Source: Rickettsia typhi (GTDB lineage: Bacteria > Pseudomonadota > Alphaproteobacteria > Rickettsiales > Deianiraeaceae). Taken from it: a stretch of 51,872 bases of DNA. Below the pieces are notes generated by a model that saw only the letters and a program-made list of their open reading frames with translations, made no database searches and was not told the origin of the DNA. Location: the NCBI GenBank assembly GCA_945861725.1, contig CAMAVJ010000007.1:1-51872 (forward strand), written 5' to 3'. The translations under genes were made by a program, and so were the position numbers. Within the stretch, counting starts at the first letter, position 1, and the number at the start of each line of letters is the position of its first letter. This document shows, piece after piece, positions 24,073 to 32,165 of the stretch.

Positions 24073-26961
24073 ATGAGCACGGAAGAAATGATTATAATCC
24101 ACGGAGCAAGGCAAAATAACCTTAAAAACATTAGCATTGACATCCCAAAAAATAAGTTGATTGTAATAACGGGACCTAGTGGAAGCGGTAAATCCTCGCT
24201 AGCATTTGACACACTCTACACAGAAGGGCAGAGGCGTTATGTCGAAAGTCTATCGGCGTATGCTCGTCAATTTTTGAACATTCAAAACAAGCCAGACGTT
24301 GATTACATTGGGAATCTTTCACCAGCAATTGCTATTGACCAAAAAACCTCATCAAAAAACCCTCGCTCAACCGTTGCAACTGTTACAGAAATCTACGATT
24401 ATCTTCGTGTACTTTTTGCCCGAATTGGAATACCATATTCACCAGCAACTGGCAAGCCAATTGTTAGCCAGACATCATCGCAAATGATCGCCGAAATCAT
24501 GGAGCTTCCAATTGGAACCAAATTAAACATTCTTTCACCAATAATCCGAGGACAAAAAGGCGAACATAAAAAACTCCTAATTTCCCTTCGAAAACAAGGC
24601 TACCAAAGGGTTCGCCTCAATGGTGATTATATGAATATCGATGATGCTGAAATTGAAGACAAAAACCGCAAAAACAATGTTGAAATTGTAATCGATCGCC
24701 TTGAAATCGATGCTGACATCAAAGAACGACTTGCTTCTTCTGTCGAAAATGCACTTACACTTTCAGGTGGATTAGTTTATGCTGATATTCAATCATTTCC
24801 ACGCGAAACAACTTCATTCCAATTTAAAAATGGAAAAGCTGTCGACCTTGAAAATCATTTGGTCTATTCCGAAAAATTTTCATGCCCAATTTCCGGCTTT
24901 GTGATCGAAGACTTAGAGCCTCGAATTTTTTCCTTTAACAGTCCTTATGGTGCTTGCCCTGCGTGTAATGGTCTTGGAAAAGAACATTATTTCGTGAAGG
25001 AACTGATTATTCCAGACGATGATAAATCAATTAATGATGGAGCTATCGCCCCTTGGGAGAACGTCACAAGCAATAAACTTTACTACCAAATACTTGCTGG
25101 CTTTGCAAAGCATTATGGCTTTTCAATGAACGAACCATTTAAAAAACTTTCAAATGATATCAAAAATATTATTTTCCACGGCAATGATGGCGTTGAAATT
25201 GATATTGAATACACGGACGGACTACGCAAATCCAAAATCAAACGTGCATTTGAAGGGGTGATTAATATTTTAGAAGCACGCCTTCGTGAAACTGAAAGCG
25301 AAGGAATTCGCGAAGAAATCGCCAAATTTCAAGATGAAACACATTGTCACGCTTGCTTTGGTTATCGCCTTAAGGAGCAATCTCTCGCAGTAAAAATTGT
25401 AGGAAAGCACATTGGAGAAGTCTGCTCACTCACAATTACAGACTCCATTTCTTGGTTTGAAAACCTCGTTCCACAACTTTCAGAACAACACCGCGAAATC
25501 GCAGAACGCTCAGTTAAAGAAATTATCAAGCGTCTTTATTTTTTAGAAAATGTCGGACTTGATTACCTAACTCTTGCTCGTGAGGCCAAAACTCTTTCAG
25601 GTGGTGAAAGCCAAAGAATTAGGCTTGCAAGTCAAATTGGTTCAGAACTCACAGGAATTATGTACGTTCTTGATGAACCATCAATCGGACTTCATCAATC
25701 AGACAACGCAAAATTAATTCAAACGCTCAAACACTTACGCGACATCGGCAACACGGTAATTGTTGTTGAACACGATGAAGAAACGATGCTTGAAGCTGAT
25801 ATGCTTATTGATATTGGTCCAGTAGCGGGAGAAAAGGGCGGTTATATTGTTGCCTCTGGAACTCCACAAGAAGTTATGGACAACCCAAATAGTATCACAG
25901 GTCAATATCTTTCTGGCAAACTTAAAATTGAAGGACTCCACGCCCGCAGAAGGGTTAAGCAAGATATGGTGATTAAAATTAAAGGTGCAAGAGCAAACAA
26001 CCTAAAAAATATTGATGTTGACTTTCCTCTTGGAATGATGGTCTGCGTTACTGGTGTTTCTGGTTGCGGAAAATCTTCACTTGTAATGGAAACTCTTTAC
26101 CGTGCCGTCGCAAAACGCCTACATTCAACCGCCGTGAAACCCGGATTGCATACGGAAATGACTGGTCTTGAACATATCGATAAAATCATCGAGATTGATC
26201 AATCTCCAATTGGAAGAACACCTCGCTCAAACCCAGCAACTTACACCGCCTGTTTCACACACATTCGTGATTGGTTCGCAAATCTTCCCGAAGCAAAACG
26301 CAAAGGGTACAAATCATCGCGGTTTTCATTTAATGTAAAAGGTGGAAGATGTGAAGCCTGCCAAGGAGATGGAATTATCAAAGTTGAAATGCACTTTCTG
26401 CCAGATGTTTATGTCGAATGTGAAGTCTGCAAAGGTAAGAGATACAACAAAGAAACACTCGAAGTTAAGTATAAAAATAAGTCAATTTGCGATGTTCTCG
26501 AAATGTCCATTGGCGAAGCATACGAATTTTTTAAACCAATTGATTTAATCGCCAACAAGTTAAAATACCTGATGATGGTGGGACTTGATTATATGAAACT
26601 TGGTCAACCTGCAACAACTCTTTCAGGTGGTGAAAGCCAAAGAATCAAACTCGCTCGTGAACTTTCTAAAAAGGATACAGGAAACACTCTTTATATTCTT
26701 GATGAACCAACAACGGGATTGCATTCAAGCGATATCAAAAAACTTCTAGAAGTCATTCAGCAGCTTATCGACAATGGGAACTCAATGGTTGTAATCGAAC
26801 ACAATATGGACGTTATTAAAACTGCTGATTATATTATTGATATTGGTCCCAAAGGTGGTGTTAATGGTGGACAATTGGTCGCGTTTGGAACTCCTGAACA
26901 TGTTGCCTCAATAGAAGAGAGTATTACGGGAAAGTATTTGAAAAAAGTTCTTCAAAAATGA
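24073..26961 (+). CDS. uvrA: Excinuclease ABC subunit A
   Basis: A 962-residue damage-recognition ATPase of nucleotide excision repair. Two ABC modules are present: Walker A GPSGSGKSSLAFDTLY and GVSGCGKSSLVMETLY, signatures LSGGESQRIRLASQIGS and LSGGESQRIKLARELS, Walker B YVLDEPSIGLH and YILDEPTTGLH. The zinc-binding motifs (CPACNGLG, CHACFGY, CEACQGDG, CEVCKGKR) are intact, except that the first finger begins CPISGF rather than CPxC. Length is normal. It overlaps the next gene by four bases (ATGA). Confidence 0.98.
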   Translation: MSTEEMIIIHGARQNNLKNISIDIPKNKLIVITGPSGSGKSSLAFDTLYTEGQRRYVESLSAYARQFLNIQNKPDVDYIGNLSPAIAIDQKTSSKNPRSTVATVTEIYDYLRVLFARIGIPYSPATGKPIVSQTSSQMIAEIMELPIGTKLNILSPIIRGQKGEHKKLLISLRKQGYQRVRLNGDYMNIDDAEIEDKNRKNNVEIVIDRLEIDADIKERLASSVENALTLSGGLVYADIQSFPRETTSFQFKNGKAVDLENHLVYSEKFSCPISGFVIEDLEPRIFSFNSPYGACPACNGLGKEHYFVKELIIPDDDKSINDGAIAPWENVTSNKLYYQILAGFAKHYGFSMNEPFKKLSNDIKNIIFHGNDGVEIDIEYTDGLRKSKIKRAFEGVINILEARLRETESEGIREEIAKFQDETHCHACFGYRLKEQSLAVKIVGKHIGEVCSLTITDSISWFENLVPQLSEQHREIAERSVKEIIKRLYFLENVGLDYLTLAREAKTLSGGESQRIRLASQIGSELTGIMYVLDEPSIGLHQSDNAKLIQTLKHLRDIGNTVIVVEHDEETMLEADMLIDIGPVAGEKGGYIVASGTPQEVMDNPNSITGQYLSGKLKIEGLHARRRVKQDMVIKIKGARANNLKNIDVDFPLGMMVCVTGVSGCGKSSLVMETLYRAVAKRLHSTAVKPGLHTEMTGLEHIDKIIEIDQSPIGRTPRSNPATYTACFTHIRDWFANLPEAKRKGYKSSRFSFNVKGGRCEACQGDGIIKVEMHFLPDVYVECEVCKGKRYNKETLEVKYKNKSICDVLEMSIGEAYEFFKPIDLIANKLKYLMMVGLDYMKLGQPATTLSGGESQRIKLARELSKKDTGNTLYILDEPTTGLHSSDIKKLLEVIQQLIDNGNSMVVIEHNMDVIKTADYIIDIGPKGGVNGGQLVAFGTPEHVASIEESITGKYLKKVLQK

Positions 26962-27653
26962 ACCAATATTTCAAAAACTCAAAAAGCTGGTACTATTTTA
27001 AATATGTATCACACATTAGGTTTTTGATATTAATCGCCTTAATCACCGTTTTAATGGTTTCGCTGATGACTTTTGTTTTTCACATTGTACAACAGGAGAT
27101 AAACGGTCAAGAAAGAGTCGTAAAGGTAATCAAAATCGACTATAATCTCGAACTCCATCCGTCAATCCAAAAAATTGAAAAACATTACCATAGCAATGAT
27201 ATCAACATTCTTCGATACTCAATCGAATCGTACTTAAATAATTTTGAAGTCTATGAAAAAGCGGATAATTATTATGTATCATTCATCGAAAAAATGAAAC
27301 ATATGCAAAAGTTTTCTTCTCGCGACGTTGTAAAAACCTTCCAAGACAACTTCACCAACGAATATTCGACGAAACTCAAAAATAATGCATTTGTCAAAAT
27401 GCAAATTAAAAGCATTAAACTTAATATTGCGGAGGAATCTCTCGTACAAAAATTGCGTAATCTTCTTATAGCACAAGGTATTCCAGACCAAGCAACCATT
27501 GAAGCTGTAATATACATTTTCGATGGCAAAAAACTCCAAAAAAAGCCAGTAACTATTCAAATGGAGTTTTATTTCGAAAAAATCCAAAAAGGAAAAGGTG
27601 ATCGTTATAATAATATCAAATTTTTTGTAACAAGCTACTCTTACATACACTAA
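26958..27653 (+). CDS. Bitopic membrane protein resembling VirB8 of type IV secretion systems
   Basis: A 231-residue protein: basic cytoplasmic start, one membrane segment (about 21-44) and a periplasmic domain. The domain has the VirB8 order: a helix with a Y..S.E.Y/F..YE block (RYSIESYLNNFEVYEKAD), a middle helix-strand part, then strands with IFDGKKLQKKPVTIQMEFYF and a final FVTSYSYIH, where VirB8 has GF.VT.Y. VirB8 nucleates the inner-membrane complex, and Rickettsiales carry an rvh T4SS with scattered extra copies. Identity is low by eye; a generic NTF2-like bitopic protein is the alternative. It is translationally coupled to uvrA, an unusual partner. Confidence 0.45.
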   Translation: MNQYFKNSKSWYYFKYVSHIRFLILIALITVLMVSLMTFVFHIVQQEINGQERVVKVIKIDYNLELHPSIQKIEKHYHSNDINILRYSIESYLNNFEVYEKADNYYVSFIEKMKHMQKFSSRDVVKTFQDNFTNEYSTKLKNNAFVKMQIKSIKLNIAEESLVQKLRNLLIAQGIPDQATIEAVIYIFDGKKLQKKPVTIQMEFYFEKIQKGKGDRYNNIKFFVTSYSYIH

Positions 27654-27899
27654 ATCGCGATTTGCATCGCATTCACAATAGGAAGACCGTAGGGCTACCC
27701 ATCCAGGCTGACAAATAAAGTCGTTATAAAATGCACGCATCACAATACAAACTTCGAATCACTAGCGGAGTGATAATGTTACGCATTTTACAAATAATTA
27801 GCAAAATAATAAATACGCATAATGTATATTATGTTAAATTATATTTTATAAAATAACTAAATAGAGTATTTTTTATAAAAAAACTTTGAAAGCAAAAAA
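27654..27899. other. Non-coding stretch with a GC-richer structured patch
   Basis: Between the VirB8-like gene and the promoter at 27900. The part 27655-27780 is less AT-rich than its surroundings and holds small hairpins (GGGCTACCC near 27693; TCACT-AGCGG-AGTGA near 27757). I could not match it to 4.5S, 6S, tmRNA or RNase P signatures. The remainder is AT-only low-complexity DNA. Confidence 0.35.
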
Positions 27900-27900
27900 C

Positions 27901-27929
27901 TTGACTTCTCCAAAATCTATATTTTATAT
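27901..27929 (+). promoter_or_regulatory. Promoter of the 27.9-28.3 kb transcript
   Basis: TTGACT (27901-27906, within CTTGACT), 17-base spacer, TTATAT (27924-27929). A perfect 6-bp hairpin, CTTTAT-AAGTT-ATAAAG at 27938-27954, would form right at the 5' end of the RNA. Confidence 0.45.
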
Positions 27930-27985
27930 TCATTCAACTTTATAAGTTATAAAGGGACTTTTTCAAAGCAAAAGGAGGTTTTAGA

Positions 27986-28012
27986 ATGCATTTTATGCAA
28001 AGCTGTTTTTGA
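27986..28012 (+). CDS. Possible 8-residue leader peptide with a near-perfect ribosome binding site
   Basis: AAAAGGAGG (27970-27978) stands seven bases before ATG 27986, followed by the short frame MHFMQSCF and TGA. A match this good to the anti-SD is rare in this window, where most genes have none. The region then repeats: GAATGCA, GCAA(A)GCTG and T-runs at 27984-28020 recur at 28051-28083. This may be a leader peptide with an attenuator-like structure. Confidence 0.3.
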   Translation: MHFMQSCF

Positions 28013-28150
28013 TTTTTGAAGAAGGAATGGGCAAAAACCCATAGTGTGCCGAATGCACGCAAGCTGTTTTTTATTTTTTTCCACTGTGGGCTTCCCACGG
28101 TTGATTATGAAGTGTTAAATTTTAGGGATTACACTTTAAAGGAGTTTTTC

Positions 28151-28261
28151 GTGATTAATAATTGCTTAAATTCCATCGATTGTTCAACTTTGTTCAAGTC
28201 AATTTCGCGTTTGCCTGTAACTCAAACGCCATTTACACCTGCATTCATTAAAGTACAATAA
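28151..28261 (+). CDS. Possible small protein downstream of the leader
   Basis: GTG 28151 is preceded at six bases by AAAGGAG (28138-28144) and opens a 36-residue frame (MINNCLNSIDCSTLFKSISR and on). The same frame is open upstream to TTG 28016, which would give 81 residues. No homology is recognised. The frame ends 9 bases before the convergent thiG stop. It is supported only by the ribosome binding site and the promoter at 27901. Confidence 0.3.
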   Translation: MINNCLNSIDCSTLFKSISRLPVTQTPFTPAFIKVQ

Positions 28262-28270
28262 AACGCCAAT

Positions 28271-29059
28271 TCATCTTGTTATAATGCCTTCAAGTGGTGA
28301 TGACATTTCTGCGAATTGCTTTGCTTGCATTCTTCCAGCTAAATGCCCTATTCTTCCGGCGATAACAGCGTATTTCATTGCTTCAGCCATTTGAATTGGG
28401 TTCTTCGCCATTGCAATCGCGGTGTTCATTAAAACACCATCACAACCAAGCTCCATAGCGATTGTAGCATCAGATGGCGTTCCAACGCCAGCATCAACCA
28501 AAACTGGCACGCGAGACTGCTCCACAATAAATTTAATATTCAACTTGTTTTGAATTCCAAGACCAGAACCAATCGGCGCACCAAGTGGCATAATCGCAAC
28601 AACGCCAATGTTTTCTAATTCACGAGCTAAAATCGGGTCATCAGTACAATAAACCATAACATCAAAGCCGTCTTCTATCAGCACTTTTGTCGCACGAATT
28701 GTTTCAATCATGTTTGGATAAAGGGTTTTTGGATCGGAAAGAACTTCTAACTTCACCAAGTTCCAGCCACCAAGTTCGCGAGCTAAACGCAGCGTGCGAA
28801 TTGCGTCTTCTGCCGTAAAGCAACCTGCTGTATTTGGAAGATATGTGTACTTTTTTGGGTCGATGAAATCCTGTAATAACGGCTGATTTTTTAGCTCGAT
28901 ATTAACACGACGCACCGCAACTGTAATTATTTCTGCACCAGAAGCGACTAATGCCGCGTGGTTTTCTTCAAACGAAGTATATTTCCCCGTACCAATTAAA
29001 AGACGCGAGGAAAATTCCATCACACCAGATTTACACCTAAGAATAAGTTTATCGTTCAT
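28271..29059 (-). CDS. thiG: Thiazole synthase
   Basis: A 262-residue TIM-barrel enzyme that forms the thiazole phosphate of thiamine from 1-deoxyxylulose-5-phosphate, dehydroglycine/iminoglycine and ThiS thiocarboxylate. ATG 29059 ([12 protein letters not shown]) gives the standard length; the start at 29110 adds 17 unrelated residues. Motifs are [17 protein letters not shown], the Schiff-base lysine in [29 protein letters not shown] and [11 protein letters not shown]. No thiS, thiF or thiO is adjacent, and no TPP riboswitch was found upstream. Confidence 0.94.
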   Translation of the reverse strand: MNDKLILRCKSGVMEFSSRLLIGTGKYTSFEENHAALVASGAEIITVAVRRVNIELKNQPLLQDFIDPKKYTYLPNTAGCFTAEDAIRTLRLARELGGWNLVKLEVLSDPKTLYPNMIETIRATKVLIEDGFDVMVYCTDDPILARELENIGVVAIMPLGAPIGSGLGIQNKLNIKFIVEQSRVPVLVDAGVGTPSDATIAMELGCDGVLMNTAIAMAKNPIQMAEAMKYAVIAGRIGHLAGRMQAKQFAEMSSPLEGIITR

Positions 29060-29110
29060 TTTTCGTAATGAAAGTTTCACATTCTTAAATGTAAATTCCG
29101 GTAATGTCAA

Positions 29111-29452
29111 TTAGAATATTAAGCAGTTACAATTGGCATTTCTATTAATATTAATGTTGCCGCTGTTCGTAGCGTTACTAATCGTACGATTATCATTAAT
29201 CTGAGCGATGGCAGGCTGTGAAGCAAACTCTAAACCAATTTGGCTCGGATTTAGCATGGCATTCGTAGCTTCCAAAGCCTTATAAACGGGAGTAATAGCT
29301 CAATTGTCTATCACCCAATGCTCCAAGATTTGAAGCCGTAAGCACTTTAAGAACGCCGCTTCTTATTTTTTCGCTTTTTGCTTTACATCACCGCGGCTAC
29401 CATACAGTTCTACCGTCATCCATTCTAATGTCACCAGTTCTTCTTCTGTCAT
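29111..29452 (-). pseudogene. Phage-type gene remnant with two in-frame stops
   Basis: One continuous frame of 114 codons from ATG 29452 to TAA 29111 is broken by TAA (29363-29365) and TGA (29300-29302). The first piece reads MTEEELVTLEWMTVELYGSR, the second EAAFLKCLRLQILEHWV, the third AITPVYKALEATNAMLNPSQ and on, ending in an Asn-rich tail. The codons between the stops remain protein-like, so this looks like a recently inactivated gene. The pattern is that of a small phage or prophage protein, perhaps a terminase small subunit-like one, but I cannot name it firmly. It is divergent from the ORF at 29693. Confidence 0.6.
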
Positions 29453-29527
29453 TTGTTTCTTATAAATTAATTATTTTGTTATATAACAATACCACATTTT
29501 TTGCTCTAATGTAAGCTTTTTTTGAGT

Positions 29528-29549
29528 TTGTCACATAAAATAGTGACAA
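29528..29549. promoter_or_regulatory. Phage-type operator 1: TTGTCAC-N8-GTGACAA
   Basis: A perfect 7-bp inverted repeat with an 8-base AT spacer in the divergent intergenic region. Its centre is exactly 80 bases from the centre of the second copy. Paired palindromes between divergent genes are typical of a lysis/lysogeny repressor control region. Confidence 0.6.
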
Positions 29550-29592
29550 GTTTGGATTTTAACAAAAAACATCAACAATGACGCAGGAAATA

Positions 29593-29628
29593 TTGTCACT
29601 AATTATAGTGTCACTAGAATATGTGACA
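29593..29628. promoter_or_regulatory. Phage-type operator 2 (TGTCAC-N8-GTGACA) with an extra half-site
   Basis: The palindrome at 29609-29628 has 6-bp arms and an 8-base spacer. A further half-site TTGTCAC lies at 29593-29599, 15-16 bases to the left. It uses the same half-site as operator 1. No matching repressor gene is present in the window. Confidence 0.55.
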
Positions 29629-29692
29629 AAAGCACGCTTCCTTATTAAAATTACCGCATTACAAATCCTGCGTAACTAACTAAAATGCAAAC

Positions 29693-29965
29693 ATGCAAAA
29701 ACTTATACACGAAGTTTCGCTATGGAGAGCCGTCATTCTTCAATCAATTCTTGACAGACTTACTCAATCAAAACGAGGCGAGGACATTATGGCAAGAAAA
29801 CAAGCGAAAAACTGGATGAATCTTCAAAATAAAGATTTTCTAGCGGTTTGTGGTTTTGCTCAATTAGAAGCGGATTTTGTCATTCGCAAAGCGGAAGATG
29901 CTATTATTAACCAAGGAAAGTGGCGTAGAAAGTGCGATATTGGCAAGGGCACGCAATTCAATTAA
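29693..29965 (+). CDS. Small phage-like protein
   Basis: A 90-residue protein: LIHEVSLWRAVILQSILDRL, then a basic linker with KKQAKN-like character (ARKQAKNWMN), then DFLAVCGFAQLEADFVIRK. This order (SLWRAVILQ, W(M/L)N...KDF..VC..A..D...V) is seen in small uncharacterised prophage proteins of alphaproteobacteria. It appears intact. With the pseudogene and operators at 29111-29628 it forms a prophage remnant of under 1 kb between thiG and lolC/E. Confidence 0.5.
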   Translation: MQKLIHEVSLWRAVILQSILDRLTQSKRGEDIMARKQAKNWMNLQNKDFLAVCGFAQLEADFVIRKAEDAIINQGKWRRKCDIGKGTQFN

Positions 29966-29974
29966 AAGCCTCGC

Positions 29975-31219
29975 CTATTCAAAACGCAAAGCTTCGTGAG
30001 GCAACACCCTTCCAGAGCGTATCGCAGGAATTCCCACCGAAAGCAAAGCAAGAATAAGCGAGAAAATGCAAACGCGAACAACACTCATCCAGTGAACTTT
30101 TGATGGAATATACGATAGAAAGTAATAAGCTCCATCAAAAATTGTTTGACCAGTCACCATTTCAAGAAAATTCTTAATATTTTCAATATTCAATGCAATT
30201 AATATCCCAAAAATTGCACCAAGAATCACTGCCGGAACAACGATTATTCCACCAAATGTGATAAATATTTTAATAACATCACGTGAAGAGTATCCAAATG
30301 ATTGTAAAATCGCTATTGATCGCCGTTTTTCATTAACTACAGCCGAGAGTGTTGAAAATGTTATAAAACTTGATATAATCAAAAATAAGCTCAAAATAAG
30401 AAACATAACAGCAGTTTGTGTTGCAATTGCATCAATAAAAGATTGATTATCGTTCTTCCAATTGGTTATATATTCACTTGTAAACAAGGGACTTTGTAAC
30501 ATTCCAGAATAAATCTCCTCCATAAAGTTGGACTTTTGAAGTACAACTTCAATTGCATTGGCGGCTAAAGTATCTGTACCATCTAAAATTAAACCATTTG
30601 CACTCGAAATATCCATATAAACCATACTGGAATCGTAGACATACATATTCACTTTGAAAAATCCGGAAACTTTGTACAACTTGTGAATTGGCATTTCACC
30701 AAAAAGAGTTTTCCTCATTTTGGAAGACAAAACTGTAATATTATCGCCGATTTTTATTCCTAAAGTTTTGGCGATCTCAATCCCAATAATTACCTCCCCT
30801 TGTTTAAAAGTCCCAGAAATTATTGTATTTTTGAGCAAATTTCGAGAAAAGTACGACTCATTTACTCCCTTAATTATCACTCCAGAAGTTTTCTCATTGA
30901 ACACCAAAACGCCCTGCCCATTAATTACAGGTTCAATATTTAACGGAGTTTGAAACTTATTTTTAATGAAATTTACATCCTGAATTTTCTTTTCTAGATT
31001 CTCAAAAGACTTTCCGCTGGGATAAATCGTAATATGTGCACGCGTTCCTATTACTAGTTTTTCAAAATCCTCCTTAAATCCATTCATCACGGATAGTACT
31101 AGAATTAGCACTGAAACGCTTAAAAATGTTCCAAAAAATGCCAAAAACACAGAAAAAGACGGTATTTTTTTGTATTTCTTCGAAAATAAATACCGCGATG
31201 CTATAAAAAAAACAGACAT
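29975..31219 (-). CDS. Lipoprotein-releasing ABC transporter permease (LolC/LolE family)
   Basis: A 414-residue membrane protein with the MacB/LolC topology: one N-terminal membrane segment (SVFLAFFGTFLSVSVLILVL), a periplasmic domain of about 220 residues, then three membrane segments. The C-terminal FtsX-like region begins with AVMFLILSLFLIISSFITFS. The last residues (IPAIRSGRVLPHEALRFE) match the family end. It helps extract lipoproteins for the outer membrane with the LolD ATPase. Rickettsiales often have a single fused LolC/E-type gene; lolD is not in the window. Confidence 0.87.
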   Translation of the reverse strand: MSVFFIASRYLFSKKYKKIPSFSVFLAFFGTFLSVSVLILVLSVMNGFKEDFEKLVIGTRAHITIYPSGKSFENLEKKIQDVNFIKNKFQTPLNIEPVINGQGVLVFNEKTSGVIIKGVNESYFSRNLLKNTIISGTFKQGEVIIGIEIAKTLGIKIGDNITVLSSKMRKTLFGEMPIHKLYKVSGFFKVNMYVYDSSMVYMDISSANGLILDGTDTLAANAIEVVLQKSNFMEEIYSGMLQSPLFTSEYITNWKNDNQSFIDAIATQTAVMFLILSLFLIISSFITFSTLSAVVNEKRRSIAILQSFGYSSRDVIKIFITFGGIIVVPAVILGAIFGILIALNIENIKNFLEMVTGQTIFDGAYYFLSYIPSKVHWMSVVRVCIFSLILALLSVGIPAIRSGRVLPHEALRFE

Positions 31220-31231
31220 TTTTACTTTTAG

Positions 31232-31259
31232 TTGACTTTTACTTTATCTACCATATTTT
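31232..31259 (+). promoter_or_regulatory. Promoter of the DUF2155-like gene
   Basis: TTGACT (31232-31237), 16-base spacer, TATTTT (31254-31259). The RNA would start near 31266, so translation begins at ATG 31283 and not at the TTG that is part of the -35 box. Confidence 0.45.
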
Positions 31260-31282
31260 ATGAAAAATTTATTTCAAGCAAA

Positions 31283-31690
31283 ATGCGTAATTTTTTTTTA
31301 TTTTCCTGCATTTTATATATCGTGATGGCAAATTGCGGTTTAAGACTCGCTAATGCTAAGTCCAAAAAAGTCGCCCAATCGCAAAAAATCATTGAAAGAC
31401 CACTTGAAATTAAATCCGCCATTACAATAACCGACAAACTTTACTCGAAAAAAGAAACTTATGAAGTCAATGTCAATGAAACCTTTGTGATATCGGACAA
31501 CTTGTCGGCAATTGTTACTATGTGCATTAGAAATCAAGAAAAACAGGAGTTCGTTTTTGTAAAAATTATGCGTGACGGTAATGAATTCTTTACAAAATGG
31601 ATTCCAGTTCAAGAAAATGCAATATACCCAGTCGTCGATAAACGATACGACATCACATTTGCATCATGTAATTTTTACGATAAAGTTTAA
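31283..31690 (+). CDS. Secreted DUF2155-like protein
   Basis: A 135-residue protein with a signal peptide (residues 1-22, RNFFLFSCILYIVMANCGLR; the cysteine at MANC could be a lipobox). The mature part has the DUF2155 order: a D.L.SK.ETYEV block, then DNLSAIVTMCIRN, then EFVFVKI, then a KWIPVQENAIYPVVDKRYDI ending before a second cysteine (TFASC). DUF2155 proteins are periplasmic, alphaproteobacterial and of unknown function; the two cysteines probably form a disulfide. It is divergent from lolC/E. Confidence 0.6.
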   Translation: MRNFFLFSCILYIVMANCGLRLANAKSKKVAQSQKIIERPLEIKSAITITDKLYSKKETYEVNVNETFVISDNLSAIVTMCIRNQEKQEFVFVKIMRDGNEFFTKWIPVQENAIYPVVDKRYDITFASCNFYDKV

Positions 31691-31700
31691 GGTTGTCGGC

Positions 31701-32165
31701 TCAACAATCAATTTTGTCATCAATGTTATCAACTCTTGATGAGTGAATGCCATCGAGAAATTGCGTCGTTAGGAAGATTTTCACCATATTGTTAATTTCA
31801 TTTGCGGAAAAAAATCTTGCACCAAAGCATGCGACATTTGCATTATTGTGCTGCCTTGAAAGTTCTGCAATTTTTTCATTATAAATCAATGCTGCACGAA
31901 CATTTTTATAACGATTTGCAACCATCGAAACACCAATTCCAGATCCACATATCAAAATTCCAAATGAACTGTGGTTGTTTTGAACTAATTTTGCAAGATT
32001 GTGGGCATAAATCGTGTAATCCGTTCTATCAGAATTATTAGTTCCAAGGTCGATAATTTCAAAACCACTTCCAACCGTTTCTTTTAAATTATCCGTTAAG
32101 AATTGACACACGATGGATTTTACATCAAAACCTGCGTGGTCAGATGCTATAAAAATTTGCCTCAT
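31701..32165 (-). CDS. rpiB: Ribose-5-phosphate isomerase B
   Basis: A 154-residue enzyme interconverting ribulose-5-phosphate and ribose-5-phosphate. FIASDHAGFDVK, then YAHNLAK, then the catalytic cysteine motif GILICGSGIGVSMVANR, then RAALIYN and NANVACFGARF are typical. Its start overlaps the dnaN stop by four bases, so it is coupled to the clamp gene. Confidence 0.93.
   Translation of the reverse strand: MRQIFIASDHAGFDVKSIVCQFLTDNLKETVGSGFEIIDLGTNNSDRTDYTIYAHNLAKLVQNNHSSFGILICGSGIGVSMVANRYKNVRAALIYNEKIAELSRQHNNANVACFGARFFSANEINNMVKIFLTTQFLDGIHSSRVDNIDDKIDC

Noticed and set aside
27279..27743. Minus-strand 154-codon frame
   Set aside because: Antisense to the VirB8-like gene for most of its length; composition is that of a shadow frame.
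29060..29452. TPP riboswitch upstream of thiG
   Set aside because: I looked for the CTGAGA and ACCTGATCTGG-like core on the minus strand and did not find it; the region is a pseudogene.
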